Below are positions 9,456 through 18,977 of a DNA stretch of 43,293 nucleotides, one piece after another. This stretch comes from an uncultured Bacteroides sp. GTDB taxonomy: Bacteria; Bacteroidota; Bacteroidia; Bacteroidales; Bacteroidaceae. Below the pieces are notes generated by a model, which saw nothing but the letters and a program-made list of their open reading frames with translations, did not search any database and was not told the origin of the DNA. Position 1 is the stretch's first letter. Each line of letters opens with the position of its first letter. A program made the translations under genes and the position numbers. Where the stretch lies: NCBI GenBank assembly GCA_947038155.1, contig CAMQVH010000021.1, positions 1-43,293 on the forward strand. Direction: 5' to 3'.

Positions 9456-10667
9456 TTATTTTTCGGCACGTTTTGCTTTTTCCCAGGCACCGCTTCCTTT
9501 TTTTCTTTTCAGATAGCCGATTCCTTTGAGCACATTTACGTTCATGAATAAGAAATAATAGGGAATAAACAGTACTTTATTCTTTATTTGTCTGGTAGAG
9601 AGGTAGTATCCCCAGTATCCCATTCCGTAGAAAAGAATCTGCAACCCCAGCAGGATGCCATAAAACAGGGGAGATCCGCCCAGCAGCAAAACGACTATAT
9701 TCAGCGGCAACAGCGCAAACAGCAGGAAGGGAGTGACGGACCAGCGCAATACCCGGTGTGACGTGTACTGAAAACTCAGGATTCCGTAACGGAAAGGATT
9801 CAGCAACGGGCGCAGACGCCAGATCGACTGTAACCCTCCGGCAGCGATGCGCACTTTTCGTTTTTCCTCTTCACCCATATCTGCCGATCCGCTTTCGATG
9901 GCGTAGGCATTGGTGCAGTAGGCGATGGTGTATCCTTTCATGGCGATGCGGAGAGAGAGGATGAAGTCGTCGAGCAGCGTATCCGGTTCCATCGGTTCGA
10001 AGAGTTCGCGGCGGACGGCAAACAGTTCTCCGGCAGCGCCTACAGCCGAGTAGAGGCGGGAGTCGAGCGCTTTCAGTGTCGATTCGTATTTCCAGTAGAT
10101 GCCTTCGCCTCCGGCGGCTGCTCCGTCTTTCGTCTGTACGGCTATGCGTTTTTCTCCTGCCACGCAGCCCACTTTCGGGTTTTGAAAAGCTAGTACGATT
10201 TCACGGATTGCCTCGCTGTTGACCATCGTGTTGGCGTCCGTAAAGACGACAAGCGGGGTCCGGACGAGTGTCATTCCTCGTGTCATGGCGGCTGTCTTTC
10301 CCTGCCGTTTCGGCTGGAAGTAGACGGTTGCTTTTCCGTTCCAGCGGGTTTGGAGACGGTCGTTTGTGCCGTCATCGCTTCCGTCCGTCACCCAGACAAT
10401 GCGGAGTTTGTCCGCAGGGTAGTCCAGGGCGAGGCTGTTCTCCATCTTTTCGTCCACCACGTCTTCTTCGTTGAAGGCGGTGATGAAGAGGGTTACTTCC
10501 GGCAGGTCACTGTCCGGTGGCAGCACCCGTTTCTCGGGTTTCACGAAAAGCTCTTTCAGCTTGACGAGGGCGTAGAGGACGATGCCGTAGCCCAGATAGG
10601 TGTAGAACACCATGAACAGGGCGAACCAGAAGATGATTTCGAGGATGAGGGTGAGAGTTTCGTTCAT
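9456..10667 (-). CDS. Membrane glycosyltransferase, family 2
   Basis: The 403-residue protein has one N-terminal membrane segment (about 6-28), a GT-A domain and two to three C-terminal segments (about 305-365). Motifs of inverting GT2 enzymes are present: LFITAFNEEDVV at the nucleotide-binding start, WVTDGSDDGT, KRQGKTAAMTRG, the metal-binding FTDANTMV and the acceptor-side DDFILSLRIAMKG. The usual QxxRW of processive synthases appears only as GLQSIWRL. The architecture resembles membrane GT2 enzymes such as poly-GlcNAc synthase-like proteins, which add sugars at the inner face of the cytoplasmic membrane. It is the last glycosyltransferase of the left cluster, 33 nt after the lipoprotein gene. 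The sugar is unknown. Confidence 0.85.
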   Translation of the reverse strand: MNETLTLILEIIFWFALFMVFYTYLGYGIVLYALVKLKELFVKPEKRVLPPDSDLPEVTLFITAFNEEDVVDEKMENSLALDYPADKLRIVWVTDGSDDGTNDRLQTRWNGKATVYFQPKRQGKTAAMTRGMTLVRTPLVVFTDANTMVNSEAIREIVLAFQNPKVGCVAGEKRIAVQTKDGAAAGGEGIYWKYESTLKALDSRLYSAVGAAGELFAVRRELFEPMEPDTLLDDFILSLRIAMKGYTIAYCTNAYAIESGSADMGEEEKRKVRIAAGGLQSIWRLRPLLNPFRYGILSFQYTSHRVLRWSVTPFLLFALLPLNIVVLLLGGSPLFYGILLGLQILFYGMGYWGYYLSTRQIKNKVLFIPYYFLFMNVNVLKGIGYLKRKKGSGAWEKAKRAEK

Positions 10668-10700
10668 AGCTGTATTTTCGTTTAATAGATATTTGTTGAT

Positions 10701-12209
10701 TTATTGAAGTCGTTTTTTTAGTGCCTCTTTTTTAGCCGATTCTTTCAGTATGTTTACAAAGTAGAGGGCGTCTGCTTTGTTGGAAGCATCGGAAGGATTG
10801 GCCTCGTATCGTTTTACGAAGTTCTCGGCGTGTTCAAACAGGTATTTCCGACAGTCGATATTGAGCATGATGCCGTCTTTGTAGTCAGCATAAGATAGTC
10901 CGGTCACGTCATTATTCGTTTCAATAGAAGCAATGTCATACATGCTAATTCCCGACAAATTGATAGTGGTAGAAGGATAGTAGAAAAACTTTTCTCCCGG
11001 TAAATTTACAGTTAATTTGAAAGAACTTGCGTCTATTTGTGCTATACTAATATGGCTGTTTAAACGATAATAGTTATATTCATAATATTCTTCCTGGCTT
11101 GGAAACCATAACGAATCATCCCCATCTTTACCATAATTACTATTTAACCATAATAAAAAGTCGATCCAATTGTTGTCCGTACCATGAACACCTATGCAGA
11201 TTGCTTTACGTTCTTCTTTGGGTAATTTTAGCAGGTCAGTAATCTGTTGTTTAAAGTATGCAGGTGAATCGTTAAACTCCCGTTCTATCAGAGATTTTTG
11301 TAAAGTTTCAGACACTTGATACGGATATAGGGTAATTGCTCCTGCTTGTGCGGTCATCGTTTGAATTTCCGGACATTGAAGAGCAGCAGTTACGTATGTT
11401 TTATTTCCATTGGGTTCAGCAAGAAATTTACATCCCCTTCCTGTGAGTTTCTCTACAATAATGTTTTGGGCAATATCAAAATGTTCCAATATTTGCATTG
11501 GATCATTAGCATCCTTTGTCATTACATCATGGAGGGCAATGCCTGTTCCATAGTTCAACATCTCTCGTATGTTATCCCATATAAGTCCGGATTTCATATA
11601 AAAACGATAATAGTTTGCAGTAAACCCCGGCAGTACGTTTGTTTCAGCATCCATCCATTTTTCTTCAGGGGCAAGAGTGGTAGTAATAGCAAACCGAACT
11701 TCATTTCCTGCTCCGTCTGTACATCCCAAAGATTGGTTGGCGGAAATAATAGTAGGGGGAAGATCCCCTTTTTGCAAATGTTTGATGTCAAAATATAATT
11801 GATGTTTCATATTCTGATCAGTGGGAGTTGGAGTAGGATAAGGTATTGAACTTGAGATCGGTTTACCGTTTATTGCAGCCCACGTACGGCAAAAAGCAGC
11901 CTGCATGCAGTCGTCTTGTGTGAGCATCAACATCCATGTCTTATTGTATTTTAAATGAGGGATTTCGACATTAATATCTTTGGTCTGTATTTCTTTTTTT
12001 GTGTGGATAATGATTTCTGCTGTAACGTTTGTTGTTTCTTTGTCGAAAGGATACGTATAGATGGGAGTAGAATCTGTATCTTTTTCGTTATTGTCTTGTC
12101 CTGTATTTCTATTCTCATCATATAGATTCATTTTTCTTATACAGGAAGTATAGGTGAAGAGACAAGCTGTTACTAAGATGATATTTACTATATATTTTGC
12201 CATATTCAT
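10701..12209 (-). CDS. Exported lipoprotein, possible polysaccharide-deacetylase-like domain
   Basis: The 502-residue product begins with a lipoprotein signal (hydrophobic IVNIILVTACLFTYTSC with Cys-24 as the likely lipidated residue). A low-complexity Asn/Asp/Thr stretch follows, then a globular region. Segments WMLMLTQDDCMQAAF, GIALHDVMTKD, CKFLAEPNG, AICIGVHGTDN and LWFPSQEEYYEYNYY have the order and flavour of NodB-type polysaccharide deacetylases (Asp pair, later His, W...E..Y). The canonical HxxxH metal site is not obvious, so this is inference. The gene lies among glycosyltransferase genes and is more AT-rich than the GT2 gene after it. A role modifying the exported polysaccharide would fit the location. 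It could instead be a non-catalytic surface lipoprotein. A second ATG two codons in is an alternative start. Confidence 0.6.
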   Translation of the reverse strand: MNMAKYIVNIILVTACLFTYTSCIRKMNLYDENRNTGQDNNEKDTDSTPIYTYPFDKETTNVTAEIIIHTKKEIQTKDINVEIPHLKYNKTWMLMLTQDDCMQAAFCRTWAAINGKPISSSIPYPTPTPTDQNMKHQLYFDIKHLQKGDLPPTIISANQSLGCTDGAGNEVRFAITTTLAPEEKWMDAETNVLPGFTANYYRFYMKSGLIWDNIREMLNYGTGIALHDVMTKDANDPMQILEHFDIAQNIIVEKLTGRGCKFLAEPNGNKTYVTAALQCPEIQTMTAQAGAITLYPYQVSETLQKSLIEREFNDSPAYFKQQITDLLKLPKEERKAICIGVHGTDNNWIDFLLWLNSNYGKDGDDSLWFPSQEEYYEYNYYRLNSHISIAQIDASSFKLTVNLPGEKFFYYPSTTINLSGISMYDIASIETNNDVTGLSYADYKDGIMLNIDCRKYLFEHAENFVKRYEANPSDASNKADALYFVNILKESAKKEALKKRLQ

Positions 12210-12227
12210 AATGATTTTGATGAGACT

Positions 12228-13079
12228 TTATTTGATGAGATTAGAGTCTTTATCTTTGTATGCCGTTTTTTTGATAAAGAGTCCGGTGATTCCTTTCAGT
12301 GCTTTGATTACCCGTATCCGTATATTATCAATCAGCGATCCTTCTGTATTTAGGGTTCCATTACTTGTAAGCACTCGTGCTTTGCGACTTGTAATAAATA
12401 CGATTTTTCCATACGGTTTCATAGCTAATGCTAACGAACCGTCTTCTCCGCGGATAATATCTGTACGAAATCCAAACCGACGTCCTATTTCCGTATTAAA
12501 ACTGAAAGCCATACCCCGCACACAGAGTTCAGGACGCTGGATGGCTTGTAAGCGGAGGTATATATCGCGCAGGCCTTCGTAGCACCATAGTCCGAAGCGG
12601 GAATGTCTTTCGTCAACCATGAAACTCCATAAACTGAATGTACATACAACCTCCGGATTCATTAGATATTTTACATGTGTTTCAATGTAATGCGGCGGAT
12701 ATAAAGTATCTGCATCAATACAAATATGATATTTTCCTTTTGCATGGTCCAATCCGCATTGGCGGGCATATCCCGGACCTTTCTTCGTTTCGTTATAATA
12801 GGTAACTCCCAATGATTTTAATATTTCTTCCGTTTTATCCGTTGAATTGTTGTTAACGGCTATTATTTCAATGGGGAAATGGCAATGATTTCCGGAGAGT
12901 GACCAGATACAACTAACCAGGTGACGTTCCTCATTGTGTGCAATGAGTACAACCGATACCAGTGGAGAATCGTTTTGACATTCTTTGAGTTGTCTTTTGA
13001 CTTTGCGGATACTATCGTCAGAAATCTCATCAAAAGATTTCCCGTATACTTCCAGATAAGTTTTATACCACTTTACCAT
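12228..13079 (-). CDS. Glycosyltransferase family 2
   Basis: This is a 283-residue soluble GT-A enzyme. It shows PLVSVVLIAHNEE at the start of the nucleotide-binding fold (about 38-50), IIAVNNNSTDKTEEIL, a KGPGYARQCGLDHAKG donor-side loop and the metal-binding CIDADTLYPP (DxD). It has no clear membrane segment, so it probably acts at the membrane surface on a lipid-linked intermediate. It is separated by 18 nt from the lipoprotein gene and by 11 nt from the upstream GT4 gene, so all are likely one transcript. The donor sugar cannot be read from the sequence. Confidence 0.85.
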   Translation of the reverse strand: MVKWYKTYLEVYGKSFDEISDDSIRKVKRQLKECQNDSPLVSVVLIAHNEERHLVSCIWSLSGNHCHFPIEIIAVNNNSTDKTEEILKSLGVTYYNETKKGPGYARQCGLDHAKGKYHICIDADTLYPPHYIETHVKYLMNPEVVCTFSLWSFMVDERHSRFGLWCYEGLRDIYLRLQAIQRPELCVRGMAFSFNTEIGRRFGFRTDIIRGEDGSLALAMKPYGKIVFITSRKARVLTSNGTLNTEGSLIDNIRIRVIKALKGITGLFIKKTAYKDKDSNLIK

Positions 13080-13090
13080 ATATTGTTCTG

Positions 13091-14254
13091 TTATTTAGAA
13101 GAATAAGTTAATGATTCGAATAAGTTTTTCCATTGTGGCATCACATTTTCCGGCAGAAAGCGTTTTACGTTTTCCCTGGCTTTGTGTCCCATCTTGATGC
13201 GTACATTTTCATTCTCAATCAGATAGCAGATTTTGTCTGCAAGTTCCTTGATATTTTCTTTCTCCACTAGTAGACCGTCTTCATAGTCTTTTATAATATC
13301 CGAGGGACCATGCGGACAGTCAAATGAGACACAGGGTATACCACATGACATTGCTTCTGCCAAAACGAGTCCGAAACCTTCGAAACGGGAACTCATGACA
13401 TAAAAGTCGCTTTCCATGTATTTTTGATAGATATCGAGAGTGGGAGGATGAAATAACACGGAGTTTTCCAGTACCAGATTTTTCCGTTTCTCCAATAACA
13501 TGGTTTTGTCTTCACCCTCTCCATATATATCAAGAATCCACTCAGGGTGTTTCTGATGTACTTTATTCCAGGCATCCAGTAATAAGTCATATCCTTTCTG
13601 CTCTACCAGTCTTCCTGCGGTAATAATCCGTTTTTGAGTTTTCTTGTCTGGACTGATTTCTGTGGGATACCGGTGCAGCATATTGGGGATGATTCTTGCC
13701 TGTGGTGTTATGTCGGACCAGTCTTTCGCATCGTTGTGAGTCAGTGTTACAAAGGCGGACATACGTTTGATATACTGGTGAAGTTGCTTGTCTCTTCTTT
13801 CGAATGCCCATCTCATCAATAGATTTCCTGCCGGTGGAGTATTTTTCTCAATACTTGTCCTCATGCTATGCGTTTCCAGTATGGTATGCGTTTTTCTTTG
13901 AAGTAAATCCATACCAGCCATAGTTGTGAATTCGCAACTAGCTCCGATGACTATGTCGGCTTGTGTTGTTTGTACAAAATTACTGAGTTTTTTAAAAAAC
14001 TCTTTTTCCATTTTCCACTGCATGAACATGCGTTTGAAAAGCCCATATTGATACTGGCGATAGAATAGTATGCCCCAATCTACATGAGTCACTTTGGGTG
14101 ATAAAGGGTAAACGATGGAATGTCCCCCTTGTTCCCAAGTAATAATGTATACGTGGTATCCGTAATGTTCTGCCAGATAATTCGCCTTGTCAATAAAGAT
14201 TCTTTCTACGCCACCAAAAGCTGCTAGTGAGCGATATAAATAGATGATAGTCAT
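13091..14254 (-). CDS. Glycosyltransferase family 4
   Basis: This is a 387-residue GT-B retaining glycosyltransferase. The N-terminal half has the acceptor-domain hallmark SLAAFGGVERIF. The C-terminal half has IITAGRLVEQKGYDLLL, a donor-binding GEGEDK region and the E-x7-E signature EGFGLVLAEAM, followed by GLLVEKENIKELADKI. It is a close paralogue of the next gene upstream: both share LSPKV.H(V/I)D near residue 70 and ICYLIENEN(V/I)RI(K/E)MG near the C-terminus, which points to a tandem duplication followed by divergence. It sits 12 nt downstream of that paralogue. Each enzyme probably adds one residue of the repeat unit. Confidence 0.9.
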   Translation of the reverse strand: MTIIYLYRSLAAFGGVERIFIDKANYLAEHYGYHVYIITWEQGGHSIVYPLSPKVTHVDWGILFYRQYQYGLFKRMFMQWKMEKEFFKKLSNFVQTTQADIVIGASCEFTTMAGMDLLQRKTHTILETHSMRTSIEKNTPPAGNLLMRWAFERRDKQLHQYIKRMSAFVTLTHNDAKDWSDITPQARIIPNMLHRYPTEISPDKKTQKRIITAGRLVEQKGYDLLLDAWNKVHQKHPEWILDIYGEGEDKTMLLEKRKNLVLENSVLFHPPTLDIYQKYMESDFYVMSSRFEGFGLVLAEAMSCGIPCVSFDCPHGPSDIIKDYEDGLLVEKENIKELADKICYLIENENVRIKMGHKARENVKRFLPENVMPQWKNLFESLTYSSK

Positions 14255-14266
14255 TCTTTTCTTCTT

Positions 14267-15424
14267 TTATTTGGGTGCATATTCCATCAATTCTTCAAAT
14301 AAACTTTTCCATTGTTGCGAGATTGCTTCCATAGTAAAATCTTTGGCCCTGATTTTTGCCTGCCTGCCCATTTCTATGCGGATATTCTCGTTCTCAATCA
14401 GATAGCAAATTTGCTCGGCCAATTGTTCGATGTTTCCGTTTTCTACCAAGATCCCGTTTTTTCCATGCGTTATCATGTCTCGCGGACCGCATGGACAGGC
14501 AAAGGCAACCGGAGCAACTCCATAAGCCATTGCTTCGCCCAATACCAGAGGTAACCCTTCGTATCGGCTTGATAAGACAAATATCGAACTCATACAGTAT
14601 TTTTCGGCTATATTCGATACAGTGTGATGAAGCAGACAATTATTATTTAGTTGTAGTTCATCTATTAGTTTGGTGAACTTCTCTTTCAGGTCGCCTTCTC
14701 CATAAATATGTAGTTTCCAGTCCGGATGTCTTTGGGCGACAATGCTCCAGGCGGGGATTAGCATATCAAATCCTTTTTGGGGCGCATATCGCCCTACAGC
14801 AATAGCATTATGTGACAGAATATCTGTTTGTTTTCCTTCTACAGGAGTAGAAATAGGATTAGGGATGATGCTGATATTAGTCAGTTCCGGCCAGTCTTTA
14901 GCTCCTTCACTTGTAAGTATAATCACTCTGGACAGTTTAGACAGGTTTTTGACAAATCTGTTTGCCCATCTTTTCTTTATCATGTTGACAATCGGGCTTT
15001 TACGTTTCAGTGCTTCTGCGCCATAGGCGTAGCGGCTGACGTGAAACTCTCCGATTTTCAGGCTACCGTCTTTCAATTTAGTGATAAAGTTCAGTTCCCG
15101 GCGCATGGTTGAGATAGTAATGTCCGGTTTCAGTTCGTTCAATAGATTCGATAGTCGTTGTTTAAACCGATAGTAGCGGAACGGATACTTCAGCACTTTA
15201 CTTACTATGGATTGAGAGTAGGGCAGGTCGAAAGATACTCCTAAGTCGATATGCTTTACTTTGGGGGATAATGGAAAGTGTGGTGCTTTACCCATTTGTT
15301 CGGATGTAATGATGGTGATGTCGTATCCTTCAAAATGTTCTGCAAAATAATTGGCTTTGAATGTAACTATCCGTTCTATTCCGCCAGGTGCCTGTAGTGA
15401 GGGCAGGTAATAGGCTATCTTCAT
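14267..15424 (-). CDS. Glycosyltransferase family 4 (paralogue of its neighbour)
   Basis: This is a 385-residue GT-B enzyme. It has SLQAPGGIERIVTFKANYF at the N-terminus, AVGRYAPQKGFDMLIPAW at the start of the donor domain, the E-x7-E motif EGLPLVLGEAM and a CPCGPRDMI segment that replaces CPHGPSDII of the downstream paralogue. It follows the GT-D gene by only 3 nt. The shared C-terminal block with the gene at 13091-14254 is almost unchanged, while the donor-site neighbourhood differs, so donor specificity may have changed after duplication. Confidence 0.9.
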   Translation of the reverse strand: MKIAYYLPSLQAPGGIERIVTFKANYFAEHFEGYDITIITSEQMGKAPHFPLSPKVKHIDLGVSFDLPYSQSIVSKVLKYPFRYYRFKQRLSNLLNELKPDITISTMRRELNFITKLKDGSLKIGEFHVSRYAYGAEALKRKSPIVNMIKKRWANRFVKNLSKLSRVIILTSEGAKDWPELTNISIIPNPISTPVEGKQTDILSHNAIAVGRYAPQKGFDMLIPAWSIVAQRHPDWKLHIYGEGDLKEKFTKLIDELQLNNNCLLHHTVSNIAEKYCMSSIFVLSSRYEGLPLVLGEAMAYGVAPVAFACPCGPRDMITHGKNGILVENGNIEQLAEQICYLIENENIRIEMGRQAKIRAKDFTMEAISQQWKSLFEELMEYAPK

Positions 15425-15427
15425 GAT

Positions 15428-16339
15428 TTAATAGATTTTAGCAATGATTTGTTTCCGATAAAATTCTCCGGCGTCGGACACTTGTTTTCCGTTGGCGGCT
15501 TCGTTTACATATTTTCGTTCCAGCTTTACTTTCCGTTTGGCTCCCATTCGCCACCATTCATATTCTACGTCCACGTGCCCTGCGTCAATTGCCTGATAAC
15601 CGGACTTGAATAAATCGTAAGCCAGTACAGTAGCCGTAGGTCCTAAAGCAATCAGGAAGAGAGCGGTTTTCTCGAGTTTTTGCGCTTCATTCAGTATTTC
15701 TTCGTAGCGGTCAAATGCGTCACGGGGCGGACAAAGAATACGTCTGATGCTTTTTACATTGTCAAAGAGGTCGTTGCCTACCCCCAAACGGCTTTTTTCG
15801 CCTTCAATGAATACGACATCCCTGTCTTTCCAGATAGCTTTCATCTGGTGAAACCACCGTGGGCAGTCTTCTTTGGAAGCGAAGTCCATGTAGGGACGGG
15901 TGATGAATGTATTGTAGTATAGCCTGTCGGGTAACAGCAAGCGGTCCCACCAACTGCCATACAGAAAGAAGTGAGTTCTCCAGAATCGGCGTGCTTTGCG
16001 GTTATAGCGATAAATGTTTTCGAAAGTATCGGAGATACAAACCAAATGTCCTTCTTCATGGCTTGTCAATACTTCCTTGAGACGCTGAGCCAAGAGTACA
16101 TTTCCTTTTTGGAATCCTATTTCCTTGTCCGGGTTGGTAAGCAGCATCTCACCATCGCCGAAACGGCTCACGGAACATTGGTCTTCTACGATTATCCGAA
16201 TGGTCTCATCAATGGAAGCTACCTGCGGAGTTATTTTCTGATGGCATCTGAGAGCCATGTACCAGAAATTGTACCATTCTACAGTAATGCCATAACGCAA
16301 TTTATAGCGGATAGCATTGATCAGTGGCTGTATATTCAT
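15428..16339 (-). CDS. GT-D fold glycosyltransferase (DUF1792-like)
   Basis: The 303-residue protein carries the GT-D hallmark CSVSRFGDGEML near residue 55 (the DxE metal/donor motif), then IGFQKGNVLLAQRLKEVL, a W-rich central region and IALGPTATVLAYDLF near residue 230. These resemble the SP_1767/DUF1792 glycosyltransferases first characterised in streptococcal adhesin glycosylation. The fold is distinct from GT-A and GT-B. It has no membrane segment and lies between GT4 genes with gaps of 3 and 12 nt, so it is probably part of repeat-unit assembly rather than protein glycosylation. Recognition is by motif only. Confidence 0.8.
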   Translation of the reverse strand: MNIQPLINAIRYKLRYGITVEWYNFWYMALRCHQKITPQVASIDETIRIIVEDQCSVSRFGDGEMLLTNPDKEIGFQKGNVLLAQRLKEVLTSHEEGHLVCISDTFENIYRYNRKARRFWRTHFFLYGSWWDRLLLPDRLYYNTFITRPYMDFASKEDCPRWFHQMKAIWKDRDVVFIEGEKSRLGVGNDLFDNVKSIRRILCPPRDAFDRYEEILNEAQKLEKTALFLIALGPTATVLAYDLFKSGYQAIDAGHVDVEYEWWRMGAKRKVKLERKYVNEAANGKQVSDAGEFYRKQIIAKIY

Positions 16340-16351
16340 AGTGATATAGTT

Positions 16352-17482
16352 TTATTCAAAGGTTTCATTAATAACAATTTGCATCTGGGCTTTCCATGAA
16401 AGTGATTGCTCTATAGACATCCGTATTTGGAGCGGCGTTGTTTTCAATGATTGATAAAAGCGAATTACTTTTTCGATGTCAAGGGGCGAATCGTCCGGTG
16501 CTGCCTTAAGTATGTATGGTTGATGCTCAAAGTCATCATCCGTTTCTGAATAAACAAAAGGAATGCCTCTTGCTGCATATTCACGGTTTTTTAAGGTCTT
16601 AATTTTGTCAATACCGCTACGATGGCGAGCCAGACTGCCTATTCCCATGTCCGACTGCTCGAACACGGCATCCAGTTCTTTGCCGTATAAGGCACTATGA
16701 AAGATGATATATTTCTCTAACTGATGTTTGGCTACATCTTTTTTATAGCTGTCCACCAGTTCGGGAACCCCGAAGCCTACGATATTGAGATATACTTTAT
16801 AATCATGAGTGTCGGTATGTGTACGATAGTAATTTGCCATGCCGGCTATAACTCTGTCGAAACCATGCCATGGGTGCATTGTCGCTACGGCAATCAGTTG
16901 TAGAGAATGTGCGGTATCATTCTTTGGACCTCTTAAAGGGATTTCGCTGAAATCAATTCCATTTGAGATGCGGATGGTGGGGCGATTCCAAATAATGTCA
17001 TAGTCCGAAAAAGTGACGATCTTGTCAACATAGCGTGCCAGATGCTGTCGGAAACATTTGTCTATAAATAGGATTCGTTGGTATACGAATGGGAGGCCCT
17101 TATATTCTTGGTCGTATGGATATGTCGGGATTTCCATCACTATACGTGCTCCGGTCTTTTTTAGCAGTTTCATCAGCCGTATGCTGAAAGGGCTGGCATT
17201 ATGGACATAGCGTACATAGATAAAGTCTATGTTTTCTTTCTGTACATAATGTACGATACTGTCAAATTCGATTCTTTTTAGGATTTTTCCTTTGATCCCG
17301 AAACCATAGTCGGCGATTATCGATTCATCTACCATACGGCGTTTATGGTTGTCCGTATCGTCTAGCCAACATGTATGCATTTCTAGTCCGCACTCTTGGA
17401 GGGCTTTTACTTGATAACGTATCTTTTTACTGATTCCGTTGAATGCTTCGAAACCATGGAATATGAGGAATAATCCTTTCAT
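16352..17482 (-). CDS. Glycosyltransferase family 4
   Basis: A 376-residue GT-B-type protein. The N-terminus GFEAFNGISKKIRYQVKAL matches the acceptor-domain start of family 4. ISNGIDFSEIPLRGP precedes the donor domain, which continues with LIAVATMHPWHGFDRVI and a KTLKNREYAARGIPFVY segment that takes the place of the usual E-x7-E region. The start ATG overlaps the stop of the flippase gene by 4 nt (17479-17482), a typical translational-coupling arrangement. The weak E-x7-E makes it more divergent than the two GT4 enzymes downstream. Confidence 0.8.
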   Translation of the reverse strand: MKGLFLIFHGFEAFNGISKKIRYQVKALQECGLEMHTCWLDDTDNHKRRMVDESIIADYGFGIKGKILKRIEFDSIVHYVQKENIDFIYVRYVHNASPFSIRLMKLLKKTGARIVMEIPTYPYDQEYKGLPFVYQRILFIDKCFRQHLARYVDKIVTFSDYDIIWNRPTIRISNGIDFSEIPLRGPKNDTAHSLQLIAVATMHPWHGFDRVIAGMANYYRTHTDTHDYKVYLNIVGFGVPELVDSYKKDVAKHQLEKYIIFHSALYGKELDAVFEQSDMGIGSLARHRSGIDKIKTLKNREYAARGIPFVYSETDDDFEHQPYILKAAPDDSPLDIEKVIRFYQSLKTTPLQIRMSIEQSLSWKAQMQIVINETFE

Positions 17483-18954
17483 TGTTTGTTCTTTTGTACT
17501 AACTTTCTATTTCTTGCAAGAGTCTTCACTTTGCCTGTGATATCATAGGTGTGTGTTACTTGCATATATGTCCCAAAGATAATAAAACTTACGAAACTTT
17601 TTGCAATAAGTGTTACGAAAATATTCATATTTTCCATCATATAATATATAGGCGTGAGGAATGCTGTTATTAGTAGGCTGACAAGGAGTGGAGAAAGAAG
17701 TTGTCTGATAAATATCCATGCGTTTCTTTGGAATGTAACTCGATACATCATCCAATAGCATTGTACGAAATTGATAGTAAAAGTTATCACGATACATATT
17801 GCTACAGCTGTCAGTGTGCCGAAATAGAATATCCCTGCCAGCATTCCGCTCACATTGAGTATGGACGAAAAGAGTCCGCAGACAAAGAGGCTCTTTGTAT
17901 CACCTGCTGCCTGAAAAATAGAGCCTGAAGAGGAGAGTATGATCTGAATACCGACTGAAAGTGAAAGTATCCGGAATACTGGAACCGAAGGCAGCCATTG
18001 ATCACCAAAAATAATCAGTGTTACCTCTTCCGCCGTAAAGAAAAGCAGAACGCTGAGTGGCAGACCAATGAATGACAGAAAACGGACAATGCGTTCATAG
18101 GATGTTGCCAGCTTTTCCTTGTCATTCTGGAAATCGCTGAAGATGGGGTGCATGACCGGTGTGATGACTTGCGTAATATTCTGCAGAGGGAGCATCATCA
18201 AGCGGTAGGACTTTTCATAGTATCCTAAATCAGACATACTCATATATTTACCAATCAGCAGTTTATCCAGATTGCGGCTGAAATAGTTGATCACGTTAAA
18301 CAAGAATTGATAGGCCGAATAGGAGAATATCTTTCGGAGTACTTTCAGTCCTAACGTGAAATGCAGCCGTTGCGGATAGCGTTGATAGGAAATAACGAAT
18401 ATCAGTATGCTGGAAAGTATAGGATTGATGATCAGCGCATATAAGCCGGCTCCGCAAAGCGCGGCAGTTATTGCTCCGGCACCTCCGGCTATCTGGATGA
18501 TAAAGCTTCGGACAGCAATAAACTTGAACTCTTTGTTGCGGTAGAACAAGGCTCCCGGCACGATGTTGGCAGAGGCGAAGAACAGGTTGACGGACAGGAG
18601 CTGGCACAACGTCCGTAAGATCCCACTTTCGTAGTAATCGGCGATCAGCCAGGAAGCGGCAAAAAAGAGTATACTGATTCCGATGCCTGTCCATACGGTG
18701 AATGAGAAGATGTCCGATAGTTCTTCTTTAGTCAATGATTTATGTTGTACGATAGCAGGCGATATTCCCATATCCGTAAAGAGATTGAAAAATGCAATAA
18801 TGACCGTAGCGATTGCCACTACTCCGAAGTCATCCGGAGAGAGCAATCGCGCAAGAATCCCTGCCACGACGAGTGATATAATGATTCCGCTGTATTTGGC
18901 TAGTGCCGTGTAGAAAACTCCGGAAAATAACTGATGTTTAATATTGTTTGCCAT
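17479..18954 (-). CDS. Wzx-type polysaccharide flippase (MOP superfamily)
   Basis: The 491-residue protein is hydrophobic throughout with about 12-14 predicted membrane segments. The N-terminal GVFYTALAKYSGIIISLVVAG, ARLLSPDDFGVVAIATVI and DMGISPAIVQHKSL are characteristic of the WzxC/polysaccharide-synthase branch of the MOP superfamily. These proteins move undecaprenyl-linked repeat units from the cytoplasmic to the periplasmic face for Wzy polymerisation. The putative Wzy partner is in the other block at 33180-34667. The gene is 23 nt after a GT2 gene and overlaps the next GT4 gene by 4 nt. Confidence 0.9.
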   Translation of the reverse strand: MANNIKHQLFSGVFYTALAKYSGIIISLVVAGILARLLSPDDFGVVAIATVIIAFFNLFTDMGISPAIVQHKSLTKEELSDIFSFTVWTGIGISILFFAASWLIADYYESGILRTLCQLLSVNLFFASANIVPGALFYRNKEFKFIAVRSFIIQIAGGAGAITAALCGAGLYALIINPILSSILIFVISYQRYPQRLHFTLGLKVLRKIFSYSAYQFLFNVINYFSRNLDKLLIGKYMSMSDLGYYEKSYRLMMLPLQNITQVITPVMHPIFSDFQNDKEKLATSYERIVRFLSFIGLPLSVLLFFTAEEVTLIIFGDQWLPSVPVFRILSLSVGIQIILSSSGSIFQAAGDTKSLFVCGLFSSILNVSGMLAGIFYFGTLTAVAICIVITFTINFVQCYWMMYRVTFQRNAWIFIRQLLSPLLVSLLITAFLTPIYYMMENMNIFVTLIAKSFVSFIIFGTYMQVTHTYDITGKVKTLARNRKLVQKNKQ

Positions 18955-18977
18955 TGCCTGAATGATTCTTTTCTGAT

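Noticed and set aside
9389..9490. Upstream ATG for the hybrid kinase
   Set aside because: It would precede the -7 box at 9425-9432, overlap the neighbouring gene and add only non-domain sequence.
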